Positions 16,342 through 24,738 of a stretch of DNA of 64,000 bases are shown in pieces. Every line of letters begins with the position of its first letter. Positions within the stretch are counted from its first letter, which is position 1. Source of the stretch: CS2-K091 sp035527155 (lineage in GTDB: Bacteria > Planctomycetota > Phycisphaerae > Sedimentisphaerales > Anaerobacaceae); the NCBI GenBank assembly GCA_035527155.1, contig DATLBB010000074.1, positions 1 through 64,000 of the forward strand. The letters are read 5' to 3'. The position numbers were made by a program, and so were the translations under genes. The notes below the pieces were generated by a model. It saw only the letters and a list, made by a program, of their open reading frames with translations. It did not search any database and had not been told where the DNA came from.

Positions 16342-18087
16342 TTAAGCGTTCGACTGAGCGCTCGCGCCGAAGGCCGGCTGCAAGCACCCGGTTCGGCTAA
16401 GCTCACCATCGAAGCCTTCTCTGCGATATCGGTGTATTCTGTCCCGCAACGTTCGGTCGCTAATTCCCAATACCTTTGCGGCCCTGGTCCGGTTGCCTCC
16501 GGTCTGCTGTAAAGTATCCAGGATAGCTCTTCGCTCAATCTGCTCAAGGGGTACTCCGCCAAGTCCGCTCTCGCTCCTGCTTTCACAAGAAGGAGTGGGT
16601 GCATACGCATCTATTGCGCACGACGAATTATGACCGTTTTCTTTTTCCTGTGGCAGCGGTTGTAATTCGTCAAAGAGCCAGGAGACATCGGCCAGTGACA
16701 GGGCTTCGCCAAGACCCAAAATCAGCGATGTCCGCACGACATTGCGCAATTGCCGCACATTGCCGGGCCAGTGGTATTTGGCGAAAATGTCCATCATCAC
16801 CGCGTCGAGCTCAGTGATACGACGCTGGGCTTCGCGGGCATAAAGATTGACAAAATACCATACGAGGTCAGACAAATCATCCTTTCGTTTCCTCAGAGGG
16901 CAAATGACTAATCTTATGCCGTTTAGTCGATAGTAAAGGTCCTGACGGAATCGTCCCTGCTGCACCGCCTGCAATAAATCCTTATTTGTAGTGCTTATTA
17001 TTCGAACATCGACCCTAATGTTTTCGTTTCCTCCGACACGTTCAAAATCCTGCTGATCGAGAACCCGCAGCAGCTTTGCCTGAAATTTTATTGGTGTTTC
17101 GGCAATTTCGTCCAGGAGCAGTGTCCCTCCATGAGCCATTTCGAATCGACCTTTGTGCCGATTATAGGCTCCGGTGAACGCGCCCTTCTCATGACCAAAC
17201 AACTCGCTTTCAAGAAGGGAGTCACTTAAGGCGGCACAATTAACCTTAATGTATGCACCTTGTGCTCTTCTGCTTCTGTGGTGGATAAGATAAGAGAGCA
17301 ATTCTTTGCCTGTTCCACTTTCGCCACTTATTAAAACCGGTGCTGACGTTGGAGCTACTTTTTTAGCCAAATTGACGGTCTGAACCATGTTTGCATTTCT
17401 GCCCACGATTCGATACAGACAGTTGGTACCCTCGTAGGCAGAAGCTATCGTTGAGACGCCGTGGTTGGGCAGGAAAGTATCCAGTAATCTCCCAATTTTT
17501 TCACGGTCTAACGGCTTGATTAGGAAATCATAAGAGCCGAGGCGGACGGCCTTAACTGCCGTCTCAATCAGTTCGTATGTTGCTCGTGGTGTTTTACCTG
17601 CCGTTTTGCTTCGCAAAGACGAAGCATCAGAGGCTTTTTGCCATTCACTGTTTGCTATCATAACGACCGGCAGCTCCGGCGAAATTGCCCTGATTTTCTC
17701 AAGCAATTCGAGACCATCCTGCGTCTGGCCCTGCCTTGTGGCGGATGGGCTTATCCTGTCACTGGTAAATACGAGGTCGCAACTTCCCCTGTCAAGGAAG
17801 TCGATGGCATCTTTTATATCACCGGCCAAGTGACCCCGAATCCCCTTTTGAGCTAAAATTTCAAGCATAAATCGAGCCAGCTCAGTGTCGCCATCAACTA
17901 TCAAGACATTCGCAATATCTTCGGGGTCTCCAAACGCACATCCGCTGCCGGGTGTGCAGGCCCGTCCCTGCCCCTGCTTCCGCAGGGGTAAACTTGTCCC
18001 CGCAACAGCGGGGATCAGGGATTGGGTTTGTTGGTCCGGCCCACTGTGCCGGTCTTGGCTTATGGTTTTTACTGTGTTGTTACTCAC
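16342..18087 (-). CDS. NtrC/FleQ-type sigma-54 activator, first copy
   Basis: The 581-residue activator has a receiver-like domain (NVLIVDGDTELARFMLEILA; phosphoacceptor candidate in DRISP; KPL at the end of the fold), a sigma-54 AAA+ domain with Walker A GESGTGKE, GAFTGA loop and Walker B GGTLLLDEI, and a Fis-type helix-turn-helix (GGNRTRAAKVLGISDRTLRD). The acidic pocket is DGD rather than DD, so phosphorylation is uncertain. Between N-terminus and receiver is an in-frame insert from palindromic repeats (17971-18014). The GTG at 18087 with GGAG upstream is preferred to an earlier GTG in repeat DNA. Its position inside a flagellar operon marks it as a flagellar master activator. Confidence 0.88.
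   Translation of the reverse strand: MSNNTVKTISQDRHSGPDQQTQSLIPAVAGTSLPLRKQGQGRACTPGSGCAFGDPEDIANVLIVDGDTELARFMLEILAQKGIRGHLAGDIKDAIDFLDRGSCDLVFTSDRISPSATRQGQTQDGLELLEKIRAISPELPVVMIANSEWQKASDASSLRSKTAGKTPRATYELIETAVKAVRLGSYDFLIKPLDREKIGRLLDTFLPNHGVSTIASAYEGTNCLYRIVGRNANMVQTVNLAKKVAPTSAPVLISGESGTGKELLSYLIHHRSRRAQGAYIKVNCAALSDSLLESELFGHEKGAFTGAYNRHKGRFEMAHGGTLLLDEIAETPIKFQAKLLRVLDQQDFERVGGNENIRVDVRIISTTNKDLLQAVQQGRFRQDLYYRLNGIRLVICPLRKRKDDLSDLVWYFVNLYAREAQRRITELDAVMMDIFAKYHWPGNVRQLRNVVRTSLILGLGEALSLADVSWLFDELQPLPQEKENGHNSSCAIDAYAPTPSCESRSESGLGGVPLEQIERRAILDTLQQTGGNRTRAAKVLGISDRTLRDRIHRYRREGFDGELSRTGCLQPAFGASAQSNA
16390..16414. repeat. Palindromic element inside the NtrC-type gene
   Basis: ttcggctaagctcaccatcg matches the fliA copy at 11597-11621 except for one base. 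Here it encodes part of the C-terminal tail (FDGELSRTG) after the helix-turn-helix. Confidence 0.75.
17971..18014. repeat. Two palindromes coding a linker in the NtrC-type gene
   Basis: CCCCTGCTTCCGCAGGGG (17971-17988) and TCCCCGCAACAGCGGGGA (17997-18014) are perfect 7-bp-stem hairpins in frame, giving the non-conserved linker IPAVAGTSLPLRKQGQG before the receiver domain. Confidence 0.75.
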
Positions 18088-18116
18088 TTCAAAGATACTC
18101 CACTTTCCACCGCCTG

Positions 18117-18154
18117 CACCTGTGGTTGCCTGCACAGTTTACGCAGGCACAGGT
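18117..18154. repeat. Palindrome upstream of the NtrC-type gene
   Basis: cacctgtggttgcctgc and gcaggcacaggtg form a bulged stem. It resembles 22261-22290 at the end of the second activator gene. Confidence 0.6.
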
Positions 18155-18174
18155 GAGAATGTGGTCCCAACAAT

Positions 18175-19161
18175 CTACAATTGAGATTCTGCTGCAATCA
18201 AGGTCCTGGGTTTGTCTTTCTGCTGCCAATCAATTAATCCTTCCCTTGCCTTGGCCAGGTCGACCCAGGGTGAATCGGAATATTCTGCTATTAGTAGTCC
18301 GTACATTTTCTTTGCCGTTGGCGGGTCATCACCCCTCAGACAGTTGCCCATCTGGAATAAAATCCAGGCCCTATCCTGGTCGGAGCCGGCCTTGTCCGAG
18401 CTTTTTCGTTTAAGAGCTTCCTGATAAAACACCGCTGCTTCTTTTAGACGTCCGCTGTAGTACAAAACCTCGCCCAACGCAAAAGGATTGTCCGACCGGT
18501 CAGGATGTTGTGCCAGATTGCCGACCAACTGCAATGTCCGGCCGGTTAGAAGCCCATATGGCAGTTTGGGCTCAATAGCCTTTTTCACAGTTTCTTCTTT
18601 GGCCTCTGCGTTGGATGAAGTTTCATTTGGTTCCACTGTTTTTACCACCGGCTCGACAATAATAACAGGTTCGACAGTCTTCTTCGGCCGCGCAAACTCG
18701 ATAGAGCGAATTTGTTCGATTATTCGCCTGAGTTTACTTTTGCTTTTAGCTTCCTTTTCGCCTTCATAAGCACTAATCCCGGCACGCCATAATTGACGTC
18801 CGAGGCTATTACCTTGTTTTTCCGGAACAGTAAAACCTCTCCGTGGCATTTTCTGATTAGCCTCCGTCGCAGAACTTACAGCATCGACGTTGCTGATTTG
18901 CGACTGTTGCTGTGTGGTTGAGTGAGACTTAACAGGCTGCATCAGATGAACAGGTGGAATATTCACATCAAATAGAGTCTGCGTTAAATAAGGCACTAAA
19001 GAATTAGTTGGGTCAAGCTGCTCTGATGATATTTGAGCATCGACAAGAGATGTTAAGAAACAAATAGACAAAAGGGTGTAAAGCGATGCTCGGCGCCCGA
19101 TGTCCGATGCTCGATGCCCGATGCCTGAGTTTGGCTCTACGTTTTTGGTTTCCGTCTTCAT
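18175..19161 (-). CDS. Exported TPR protein of the flagellar operon
   Basis: The 328-residue protein has a signal sequence (YTLLSICFLTSLVDAQ, residues 28-43) after an N-terminal stretch encoded by tandem cccgatg-type repeats (SGIGHRASDIGRRAS). The C-terminal third contains TPR-like helices (NPFALGEVLYYSGRLKEAAV, ILFQMGNCLRGDDPPTAKKM). The middle is Pro/Val/Glu-rich (EPVIIVEPVVKTVEP). It probably acts in the periplasm alongside the next-door TPR protein. No named family. Confidence 0.7.
   Translation of the reverse strand: MKTETKNVEPNSGIGHRASDIGRRASLYTLLSICFLTSLVDAQISSEQLDPTNSLVPYLTQTLFDVNIPPVHLMQPVKSHSTTQQQSQISNVDAVSSATEANQKMPRRGFTVPEKQGNSLGRQLWRAGISAYEGEKEAKSKSKLRRIIEQIRSIEFARPKKTVEPVIIVEPVVKTVEPNETSSNAEAKEETVKKAIEPKLPYGLLTGRTLQLVGNLAQHPDRSDNPFALGEVLYYSGRLKEAAVFYQEALKRKSSDKAGSDQDRAWILFQMGNCLRGDDPPTAKKMYGLLIAEYSDSPWVDLAKAREGLIDWQQKDKPRTLIAAESQL
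19084..19127. repeat. Tandem repeat in a signal-peptide region
   Basis: Imperfect repeats of about 9 bp (tcgatgccc, ccgatgtcc, gatgctcgg types) encode the residues before the hydrophobic core of the exported TPR protein. Confidence 0.6.
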
Positions 19162-19165
19162 TGTG

Positions 19166-21793
19166 TTAACTGTCCTGTTCTATAGTGTTCTGTTTGGCTT
19201 CCGGGAGCAATTGGTCTGTGGCGGGTGAGTTATCAGGTGTTTCTTTTTCGTGTTGGCCCTGGTTCTTATTCCACTGGCCCAAAAGGGCCAATGCCGACCT
19301 GTCATAATTTTTCTGCTGATTATATGCTTCCGCCAGGATGTTCAATGCCTTTTGCTTTATCTGTTCCGATGGTCCCAAATCCAGTAGCTGTGAGCAAATC
19401 GAGACGGTTTGAGAACTTTGGCCAAGTTTCAAACAAACATCAGCCAATTCGAGAGCGATTTCGCGCGCCAAAGGCCCCGGTTCAACAATGACAAGGATTT
19501 GTGCCAGGTCTCCACGGGCAAGTCCCAGATTTCCTTCAGCGATGGAGCATTTAGCTAATTCGAAAGAAATTCCGGCTTTTACCTGTGGGTCGCGAACATA
19601 TTGCGCTTTGTCACCAATCACGACCATAGCTTCTTCAACCAGGCCCATAGTCCGGAGGACTTTGCTCTTGAGCAGCAATATCTCGATAGAATCCTTCGAC
19701 GAGAACCGGCGAGAAGGTATGTTTTCTAATAGTGCAAGCGCCTCGATAAACTGCTCCTGCTGTATTTGAGCTTCGACTAAAGCCGAGACGGCCTCTACGT
19801 ATTCTTCTCCTGTCAATTGCCCTGCCGGTCCGCTGAGGGCGTATTGAAAAGCCTCGCAGGCTTGTTGGGTCTTTGTTAGAGCCAGGTAGCTTTTACCTAA
19901 CAGAAAGTATGCCCGATACAGGTTTCTGCTTGCGCTTTCTCCAGCGAGTTTGATGTGTCGAGTCAGCCATTGGGCCGCGGATTCATAGTCTTTTTCCTCG
20001 TAGAAGCATCCGGCCGCCCCGAAGGCAGAGTCAGCCTGTGATTCGATAGACAGACCAAGGTGGTACACTTTGGAGTAGAGTCGTTGGGCTTCATTCAAAA
20101 GTCCGGCTTTCATCGTGGCATCCGCAAGATAGAGACAGGCCTGGACGGAAAGCTCGCTGTCCGGATACTGCTCGACAAGCTGCTTCAAATCCTCCCTGGC
20201 ACCAGAATAGTCACGAAGATTAGTTTTGAGCTTGCTCGAACGTAACAAAGCAAACGGCGCCAGGGATGACAGCTCGTAGCGATTGGCCACCAATCTATAT
20301 TCCGCAATGGCATCGGTGACATGGTCTATCCGGGCCTGCAGAAGCCCCAGAGCAAAATGAGCATTGGGGACACGTTTGTTACTGTGGAACATGGACAAAT
20401 ATCTTTTCCAGAGCGAAATAGTCTCCTCGGTAAGCAAAGAAATGTGTTCTGATAATGAGGAATAATCGGCTGGATTGAAAATATTTACGTTCCCTATCTG
20501 CTCCATACGGGCCAACAATCCAACGTGCCCCACCGCGGCTGTGATAAATTGCTGCGTCGTTGCTGTTGGCAGATACACACTGACCGGTCTTTTGCGGATG
20601 GCATCTTTTGTTGTTTCTGTGTCCGGCGCCTTGCAGAAATCCCAGGTAATATTAAGGCCGGCATTGGCGGCAAATCTCGCCAGCAACTCGTCAATCGCCG
20701 CCCCGTGGCAAACAACAGACCAGCGAGATAAGGCGCCTTTGTGCTCGATGTTTTCAATTTGCGGGCCCAGCAGACCTTTGGTTAACTGTTCTGAGCCGGA
20801 ATTCAAAAGCAAACGCAGCTCTGCCTCGTTTAGGTTTATGAAAGGGTCGGTCTCCGCAACAGTGCTCCACAACCGGCCTGGAAGGTCTTTGTCGGCATCG
20901 CAGAGTGAAAGGATATGTCTGGTCATCGACTCAGCAACGAGGAATTGACAATCCGGCAGCAGCGACGAAGCCCAGGGTTCGTCGAAATCCACCGCATCCA
21001 ATAAGACAATTGTCTGATAAGCTCTGGTTCGTACTTTTAAGTATTGTTCTCTCTTCAGTTCAATAAAGGCCAGGTGATAATTTGCCAGCACCCTGACAAC
21101 AGGTGACGGACTTCGTAAAAGAGTCCTGAATAAATTATTTGCCTGGTCGGACACACCCGCCTTTTTGATACACAGAGCCATCTTTAGCTGAAGAAAATCT
21201 CTGAGCAATGCCCCTTCGGCAGTGTCCGGAAGGCTTTGGTGAAGCTGCTCATAGGCGGTATAAGCCTGCTCGTAATCTTTCTGCAGATAGAAATCTCGCG
21301 CAACTTTGAGAGACAGAGCTTTTGTCGACGGAAACAAAGATTTTGGTTTTTGTATTTGCTCCGGGCCTATTTGTGTGGAATCCGTGTCCGGCGGTTTAGT
21401 GGAAGGTGCCTGTTTAGCGATACGTAGGCGGTACCAGTCGGTGAGAAACGCTAAACGAGGTTTCAACAACGTGTATAACAATGTTAGGGCAACGACGGCA
21501 ATACCTGCAGCAAGGAGCTTCTGTAGTTTCGAAAAACGTTTTCGCCGAATCGGCACCTGCGGTGGTTCACCTGGCTCGCTTAGGTCAATCTCGGCGGGCG
21601 GAGGTTGGGTTTGTGTCGCATCGGTTTGGGGCCAGCCCTGGCCGGCCAGACGTCTATAGAACTCTTCGTCCCCAGTAAATACTTCACGCTCCAAGAGTCC
21701 CTCGTGGACCTCATCTGCAAATAATTCACTATCCGATGGTCCCGAGTTCTCGGCATTCTCTTCGAGAATATCTTGTCGGTTCTCTGTGGCCAT
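19166..21793 (-). CDS. Membrane-anchored TPR protein heading the fliLMN-flhA-fliA operon
   Basis: This 875-residue protein has an acidic cytoplasmic start, one membrane helix (LLAAGIAVVALTLLYTLL, about residues 90-107) and a large periplasmic part with many TPR-like repeats (YEQAYTAYEQLHQSLPDTAE; NEAQRLYSKVYHLGLS; PDSELSVQACLYLADATMKA). Near residue 390 is a segment like the STN/secretin N-domain (AANAGLNITWDF, then VSVYLPTATTQQFI). The ATG at 21793 is chosen over an upstream TTG. It is the first gene after a sigma-54 promoter. A scaffold for basal-body assembly is likely; the exact role is unknown. Confidence 0.75.
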   Translation of the reverse strand: MATENRQDILEENAENSGPSDSELFADEVHEGLLEREVFTGDEEFYRRLAGQGWPQTDATQTQPPPAEIDLSEPGEPPQVPIRRKRFSKLQKLLAAGIAVVALTLLYTLLKPRLAFLTDWYRLRIAKQAPSTKPPDTDSTQIGPEQIQKPKSLFPSTKALSLKVARDFYLQKDYEQAYTAYEQLHQSLPDTAEGALLRDFLQLKMALCIKKAGVSDQANNLFRTLLRSPSPVVRVLANYHLAFIELKREQYLKVRTRAYQTIVLLDAVDFDEPWASSLLPDCQFLVAESMTRHILSLCDADKDLPGRLWSTVAETDPFINLNEAELRLLLNSGSEQLTKGLLGPQIENIEHKGALSRWSVVCHGAAIDELLARFAANAGLNITWDFCKAPDTETTKDAIRKRPVSVYLPTATTQQFITAAVGHVGLLARMEQIGNVNIFNPADYSSLSEHISLLTEETISLWKRYLSMFHSNKRVPNAHFALGLLQARIDHVTDAIAEYRLVANRYELSSLAPFALLRSSKLKTNLRDYSGAREDLKQLVEQYPDSELSVQACLYLADATMKAGLLNEAQRLYSKVYHLGLSIESQADSAFGAAGCFYEEKDYESAAQWLTRHIKLAGESASRNLYRAYFLLGKSYLALTKTQQACEAFQYALSGPAGQLTGEEYVEAVSALVEAQIQQEQFIEALALLENIPSRRFSSKDSIEILLLKSKVLRTMGLVEEAMVVIGDKAQYVRDPQVKAGISFELAKCSIAEGNLGLARGDLAQILVIVEPGPLAREIALELADVCLKLGQSSQTVSICSQLLDLGPSEQIKQKALNILAEAYNQQKNYDRSALALLGQWNKNQGQHEKETPDNSPATDQLLPEAKQNTIEQDS

Positions 21794-21885
21794 AATTTCT
21801 AACTCTGCTCTCAATGTGAGCCCGTTAAATCCGGGCTCATTGAGTAAAGAGCCTGAGAGCGCATTTCATAACCTCTTCTATGAAT

Positions 21886-21901
21886 AGCAATAATTGTGCC
21901 A
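21886..21901 (-). promoter_or_regulatory. Sigma-54 promoter of the TPR-fliLMN-flhA-fliA operon
   Basis: Minus strand TGGCACAATTATTGCT: GG and GC dinucleotides at -24/-12 with 10-bp spacing, a near-perfect match. It lies 93 bp before the first gene. Confidence 0.85.
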
Positions 21902-22077
21902 GGTTAACTACCAATGCCGGTCCAGGTGCGTTTAGGACCCTTTTGACCGGGAAATCGACTTATCGTCCCACATCAGTCCGTCGGTATTGCAAAAGGATGT
22001 CAGGATTTTAGACGAGCCGATAGATTTTCTGACAGAAACCGGCTCGTGCTTCCAAAGAGGCGCCATCCCCAAGGACA

Positions 22078-22100
22078 TTCGGCTGAGTTCAGTCGAAGCC
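22078..22100. repeat. Palindromic element, intergenic copy
   Basis: ttcggctgagttcagtcgaa is a near-perfect inverted repeat and the same family as the copies inside fliA, the NtrC-type gene and fliG2. Confidence 0.7.
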
Positions 22101-22202
22101 CTGCGATTGAGGCTGCCACGCGCCTATGGCGGACCGGGGAATTTGTGTGGGATTAAAAATTAGGAGGCACCATTCTGTCAGGGCAGCCCAAATCCTTGAT
22201 TA

Positions 22203-23678
22203 TCAAGAAGTTACGTGCTGAGGAAAGGATGGTGATGAGAGTGAATCTCGCGTTTCTCCTGCCTGTACCTGCGGCTGCGCAGGCACAGGGTGGTCGCCTG
22301 CAAGCAACGAACCTTTTTCGATATTGTACTGCTTGACCTTGGCATAAAGAGTTGCCCTGGTTATGCCGAGAAGGGCGGCGGCCCTTGTCTTTTGCCAGCC
22401 TGTTTCCTGCAAAGCCCTGGCAATAAGCTCCCGTTCGGCCTTTTCCAGTGAAAAATCCTTGATGTAACCAGTTGCTGAGTAAGTTGACTCACCGCACTCG
22501 GCCGGGTCAATTATAATGCTGCTCAGGCCGATTTTGTCCGTTGTCTCCAGCAGTATCGCCCTGTCAATAACATTACAGAGTTCACGGACATTGCCGGGCC
22601 AATCGTGTTTCATCAAAGCTTCGACAGCTAAATTAGTCAGAGAGGTTATCTTATTGCTTTTTTCCGGACAAATAGTGGATGTCTTGAGGAAATATTCAGC
22701 CAGCAGTGGAATATCTTTTTTTCGGTCAGGCGATTTCAGAAGCACAATAATAACAGGGCAGATGTTGAGACGATAATACAGGTCCCTTCGGAAGCGATGA
22801 GCTTTAGTTTCCCTATATAGATTGCGATTGCTCGATGCTATTATCGTAGCGTTGCAGGTGATATTTTTGACGCCGCCGACCTTTCTGAAAGTTTTTTCCT
22901 GAAGGACTCTTAGCAACTTACTCTGCAGGTCTATCGGCATTTCACTTATTTCGTCAAGGAACATTGTGCCGGCCCCAGCGAGTTCTAAAAGCCCTATTTT
23001 CTCACGGTCGGCGCCGGTGAAAGAGCCCTTCTCATGGCCAAAAAGCTCACTTTCGAGCAGATTTGCCGTCAGGGTCGCACAATTGACAGGTACAAAAGGC
23101 TCTTTCGGATGCCTAAGCGTGTGGATTGCCTTTGCAGCCAGCTCTTTGCCGGTGCCGGTTTCGCCGACTATCAAAACCGGATTGCACTGGCTGGCAGCGA
23201 CGAGTCTAATCATCCCAAGGGTTTTGATGAACGCCCTGCTCCGGCCGACCATAGAAACAGAGGCAGCAAAGTCGTCAGCAAAAAAATCGCTCGCATTTTT
23301 TTCAAAATCAACAACCTTTGTTTCATTTTTAACCCGGCTTACAATTTCCTCCAGCCGGATGTAATCCCGACTTCCCCGCAGATAGTCATATGCACCAGTC
23401 CGCTTAAACTCTACAGAGAGGTCGCTGTCTTGCTCGTCATTACCAACTGCTACGATGGGTGGGATCTCTATCGAATTTTTAGAGGCCACATCTTGGAATT
23501 CGTGGATATGAGCCGGGGTAAACCTGTGGTCAAAAAGAATTAAATTCGGATTGACTGTTTCAACGATATCCAGGGCCTCAACCGGGTCATCAGCCACAAA
23601 TATTTCCTGGCCCACCCGCTGCGCTAATTGCGTGACCTGCGCTTCCCTGCTTACAACAACAATCCTGCGTAGACTCAT
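22203..23678 (-). CDS. NtrC/FleQ-type sigma-54 activator, second copy
   Basis: The 491-residue activator has a receiver-like N-domain (RIVVVSREAQVTQLAQRVGQ; LILFDHRFTP with a possible acceptor Asp) lacking the usual DD acidic pair and ending without KP, so it is probably not phosphorylated in the standard way. The AAA+ domain is complete: GETGTGKE, GSFTGA (in place of GAFTGA), GTMFLDEI. The Fis helix-turn-helix is GWQKTRAAALLGITRATLYA. A repeat (22261-22290) codes part of the C-terminal tail. It lies divergently from flgD, beside a sigma-54 promoter. Together with the first activator it likely drives the class II flagellar operons. Confidence 0.88.
   Translation of the reverse strand: MSLRRIVVVSREAQVTQLAQRVGQEIFVADDPVEALDIVETVNPNLILFDHRFTPAHIHEFQDVASKNSIEIPPIVAVGNDEQDSDLSVEFKRTGAYDYLRGSRDYIRLEEIVSRVKNETKVVDFEKNASDFFADDFAASVSMVGRSRAFIKTLGMIRLVAASQCNPVLIVGETGTGKELAAKAIHTLRHPKEPFVPVNCATLTANLLESELFGHEKGSFTGADREKIGLLELAGAGTMFLDEISEMPIDLQSKLLRVLQEKTFRKVGGVKNITCNATIIASSNRNLYRETKAHRFRRDLYYRLNICPVIIVLLKSPDRKKDIPLLAEYFLKTSTICPEKSNKITSLTNLAVEALMKHDWPGNVRELCNVIDRAILLETTDKIGLSSIIIDPAECGESTYSATGYIKDFSLEKAERELIARALQETGWQKTRAAALLGITRATLYAKVKQYNIEKGSLLAGDHPVPAQPQVQAGETRDSLSSPSFPQHVTS
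22261..22290. repeat. Palindrome coding the activator tail
   Basis: ctgtacctgcggctgcgcag with following gcacagg forms a stem, read as the GDHPVPAQPQVQA tail. It resembles 18117-18154. Confidence 0.6.
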
Positions 23679-24275
23679 CTTGTTACAAAACCATAAGCTT
23701 TATCCCCCCTCATACAGACATTTCTGTTTCACAGATACCGTATACCCCATACCTATAGGCCAACAGACAACTAAATCGACAGTTAAGCAGAAACAACTTT
23801 AATTTTTTATGGGACGGGCCAATAATGTCGCCGATTTGTCAAGGTCAAAAAGGCATCGATGTTATGCGACAATCTTATCGGACACTTTATGAAAACAAAA
23901 AGGCGAAAACAAAAAGCCAAATTTACAGCGAGACGGTGTTGTTTCTTATAGGACGTCTTAGTGTCACCTGTTAGTATATGGCACACAATAAATACTTTCG
24001 GCACATCCTTCAGGTTAGAACCGGCAAAATTTTCCGGGGCGCAGGAAAATTTATCCTCTTAGAGAATTCTCAATAAACCTGAGTTCGACATGTGCCCAAT
24101 TTTCTCAGTCCGCCTAATCCTTTATGCAGCAGGGAGATATGTGCCACAGAGCCAGATCTGATTTTAATGTGGCATACCAATTGCTTCTTAAAAGTCAGGT
24201 ACGTGTGTCTGTACAGCCTTGAGCAGTGTCTTTGAAAAAAAAAATTGTTTAACTATTTATTGAAGGTGGAAAATT
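23679..24275. other. Divergent control region between the activator gene and flgD
   Basis: This 597-bp AT-rich region has the flgD sigma-54 promoter at 24170-24185. On the other side no sigma-70 or sigma-54 site for the activator gene was clear. No coding sequence is convincing. Confidence 0.6.
24170..24185 (+). promoter_or_regulatory. Sigma-54 promoter of the flgDE-to-flgL operon
   Basis: TGGCATACCAATTGCT: correct -24/-12 spacing; one T for C in the -24 element. It is placed 91 bp before flgD. Confidence 0.8.
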
Positions 24276-24695
24276 ATGCCAGTATCAGCAATAGCATCAG
24301 CAACTGACATCCAGATGGATTATATGAAACTTCTGATAACCCAACTTCAAAACCAGGACCCGCTGGAACCTTTGAACAACAACGAAATGTCTTCCCAGCT
24401 GGCGCAATTCTCACAACTGCAGCAGCTCGAATCAATGAACTCCAACTTTGCAGAAGTTCTTGAGATTACCAACCGCAGCTATGCAAATTCGCTCCGCAGC
24501 TATGCCAATTCACTAATAGGTCAGAAAGTCACATTTTTCACACAAGATACAGTGACGGGCAATTTGGTTCAGAAGGAAGGCATAGTTAATGAAGTTTACA
24601 ATGACCCCAATTCGGGAGAGAATCTTTTGAGGGCAACGGTTGAAGATAAGGAATATACGCTTGGATTAGACGCCGTAATATCGGTCAAAAACTAA
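24276..24695 (+). CDS. flgD: Flagellar hook scaffolding protein FlgD (short form)
   Basis: The 139-residue protein has the FlgD N-terminal signature DYMKLLITQLQNQDPLEPLN and MSSQLAQFSQLQQLESMNSN, which caps the growing hook. Usual FlgD is about 220 residues; here the Tudor/FnIII-like C-terminal part is missing or reduced to a short beta segment (LIGQKVTFFTQDTVTGN). A 21-bp tandem duplication at 24474-24515 gives RSYANSLRSYANSL. ATG follows AAGGTGG. It is first in the operon after the sigma-54 promoter. Confidence 0.93.
   Translation: MPVSAIASATDIQMDYMKLLITQLQNQDPLEPLNNNEMSSQLAQFSQLQQLESMNSNFAEVLEITNRSYANSLRSYANSLIGQKVTFFTQDTVTGNLVQKEGIVNEVYNDPNSGENLLRATVEDKEYTLGLDAVISVKN
24474..24515 (+). 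repeat. 21-bp tandem duplication in flgD
   Basis: cgcagctatgcaaattcgct followed by cgcagctatgccaattcact: two units differing at three positions, coding RSYANSL twice. Confidence 0.85.
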
Positions 24696-24738
24696 AATCA
24701 ATTGAGATTCCAAGAACAAGGTATAAGGAGACAGGAAG

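Larger units (their letters stand above)
21794..22202. other. Spacer between the second activator gene and the TPR operon
   Basis: The 409-bp region holds the sigma-54 promoter (21886-21901), a palindromic element (22078-22100) and, by position, any upstream activator sites. No gene was recognised. Confidence 0.6.

Noticed and set aside
23780..23806. Sigma-28-like site before the second activator gene (TAAAGTTG and a downstream CGAT)
   Set aside because: Spacing is two bases too long and the -10 lacks the conserved core.
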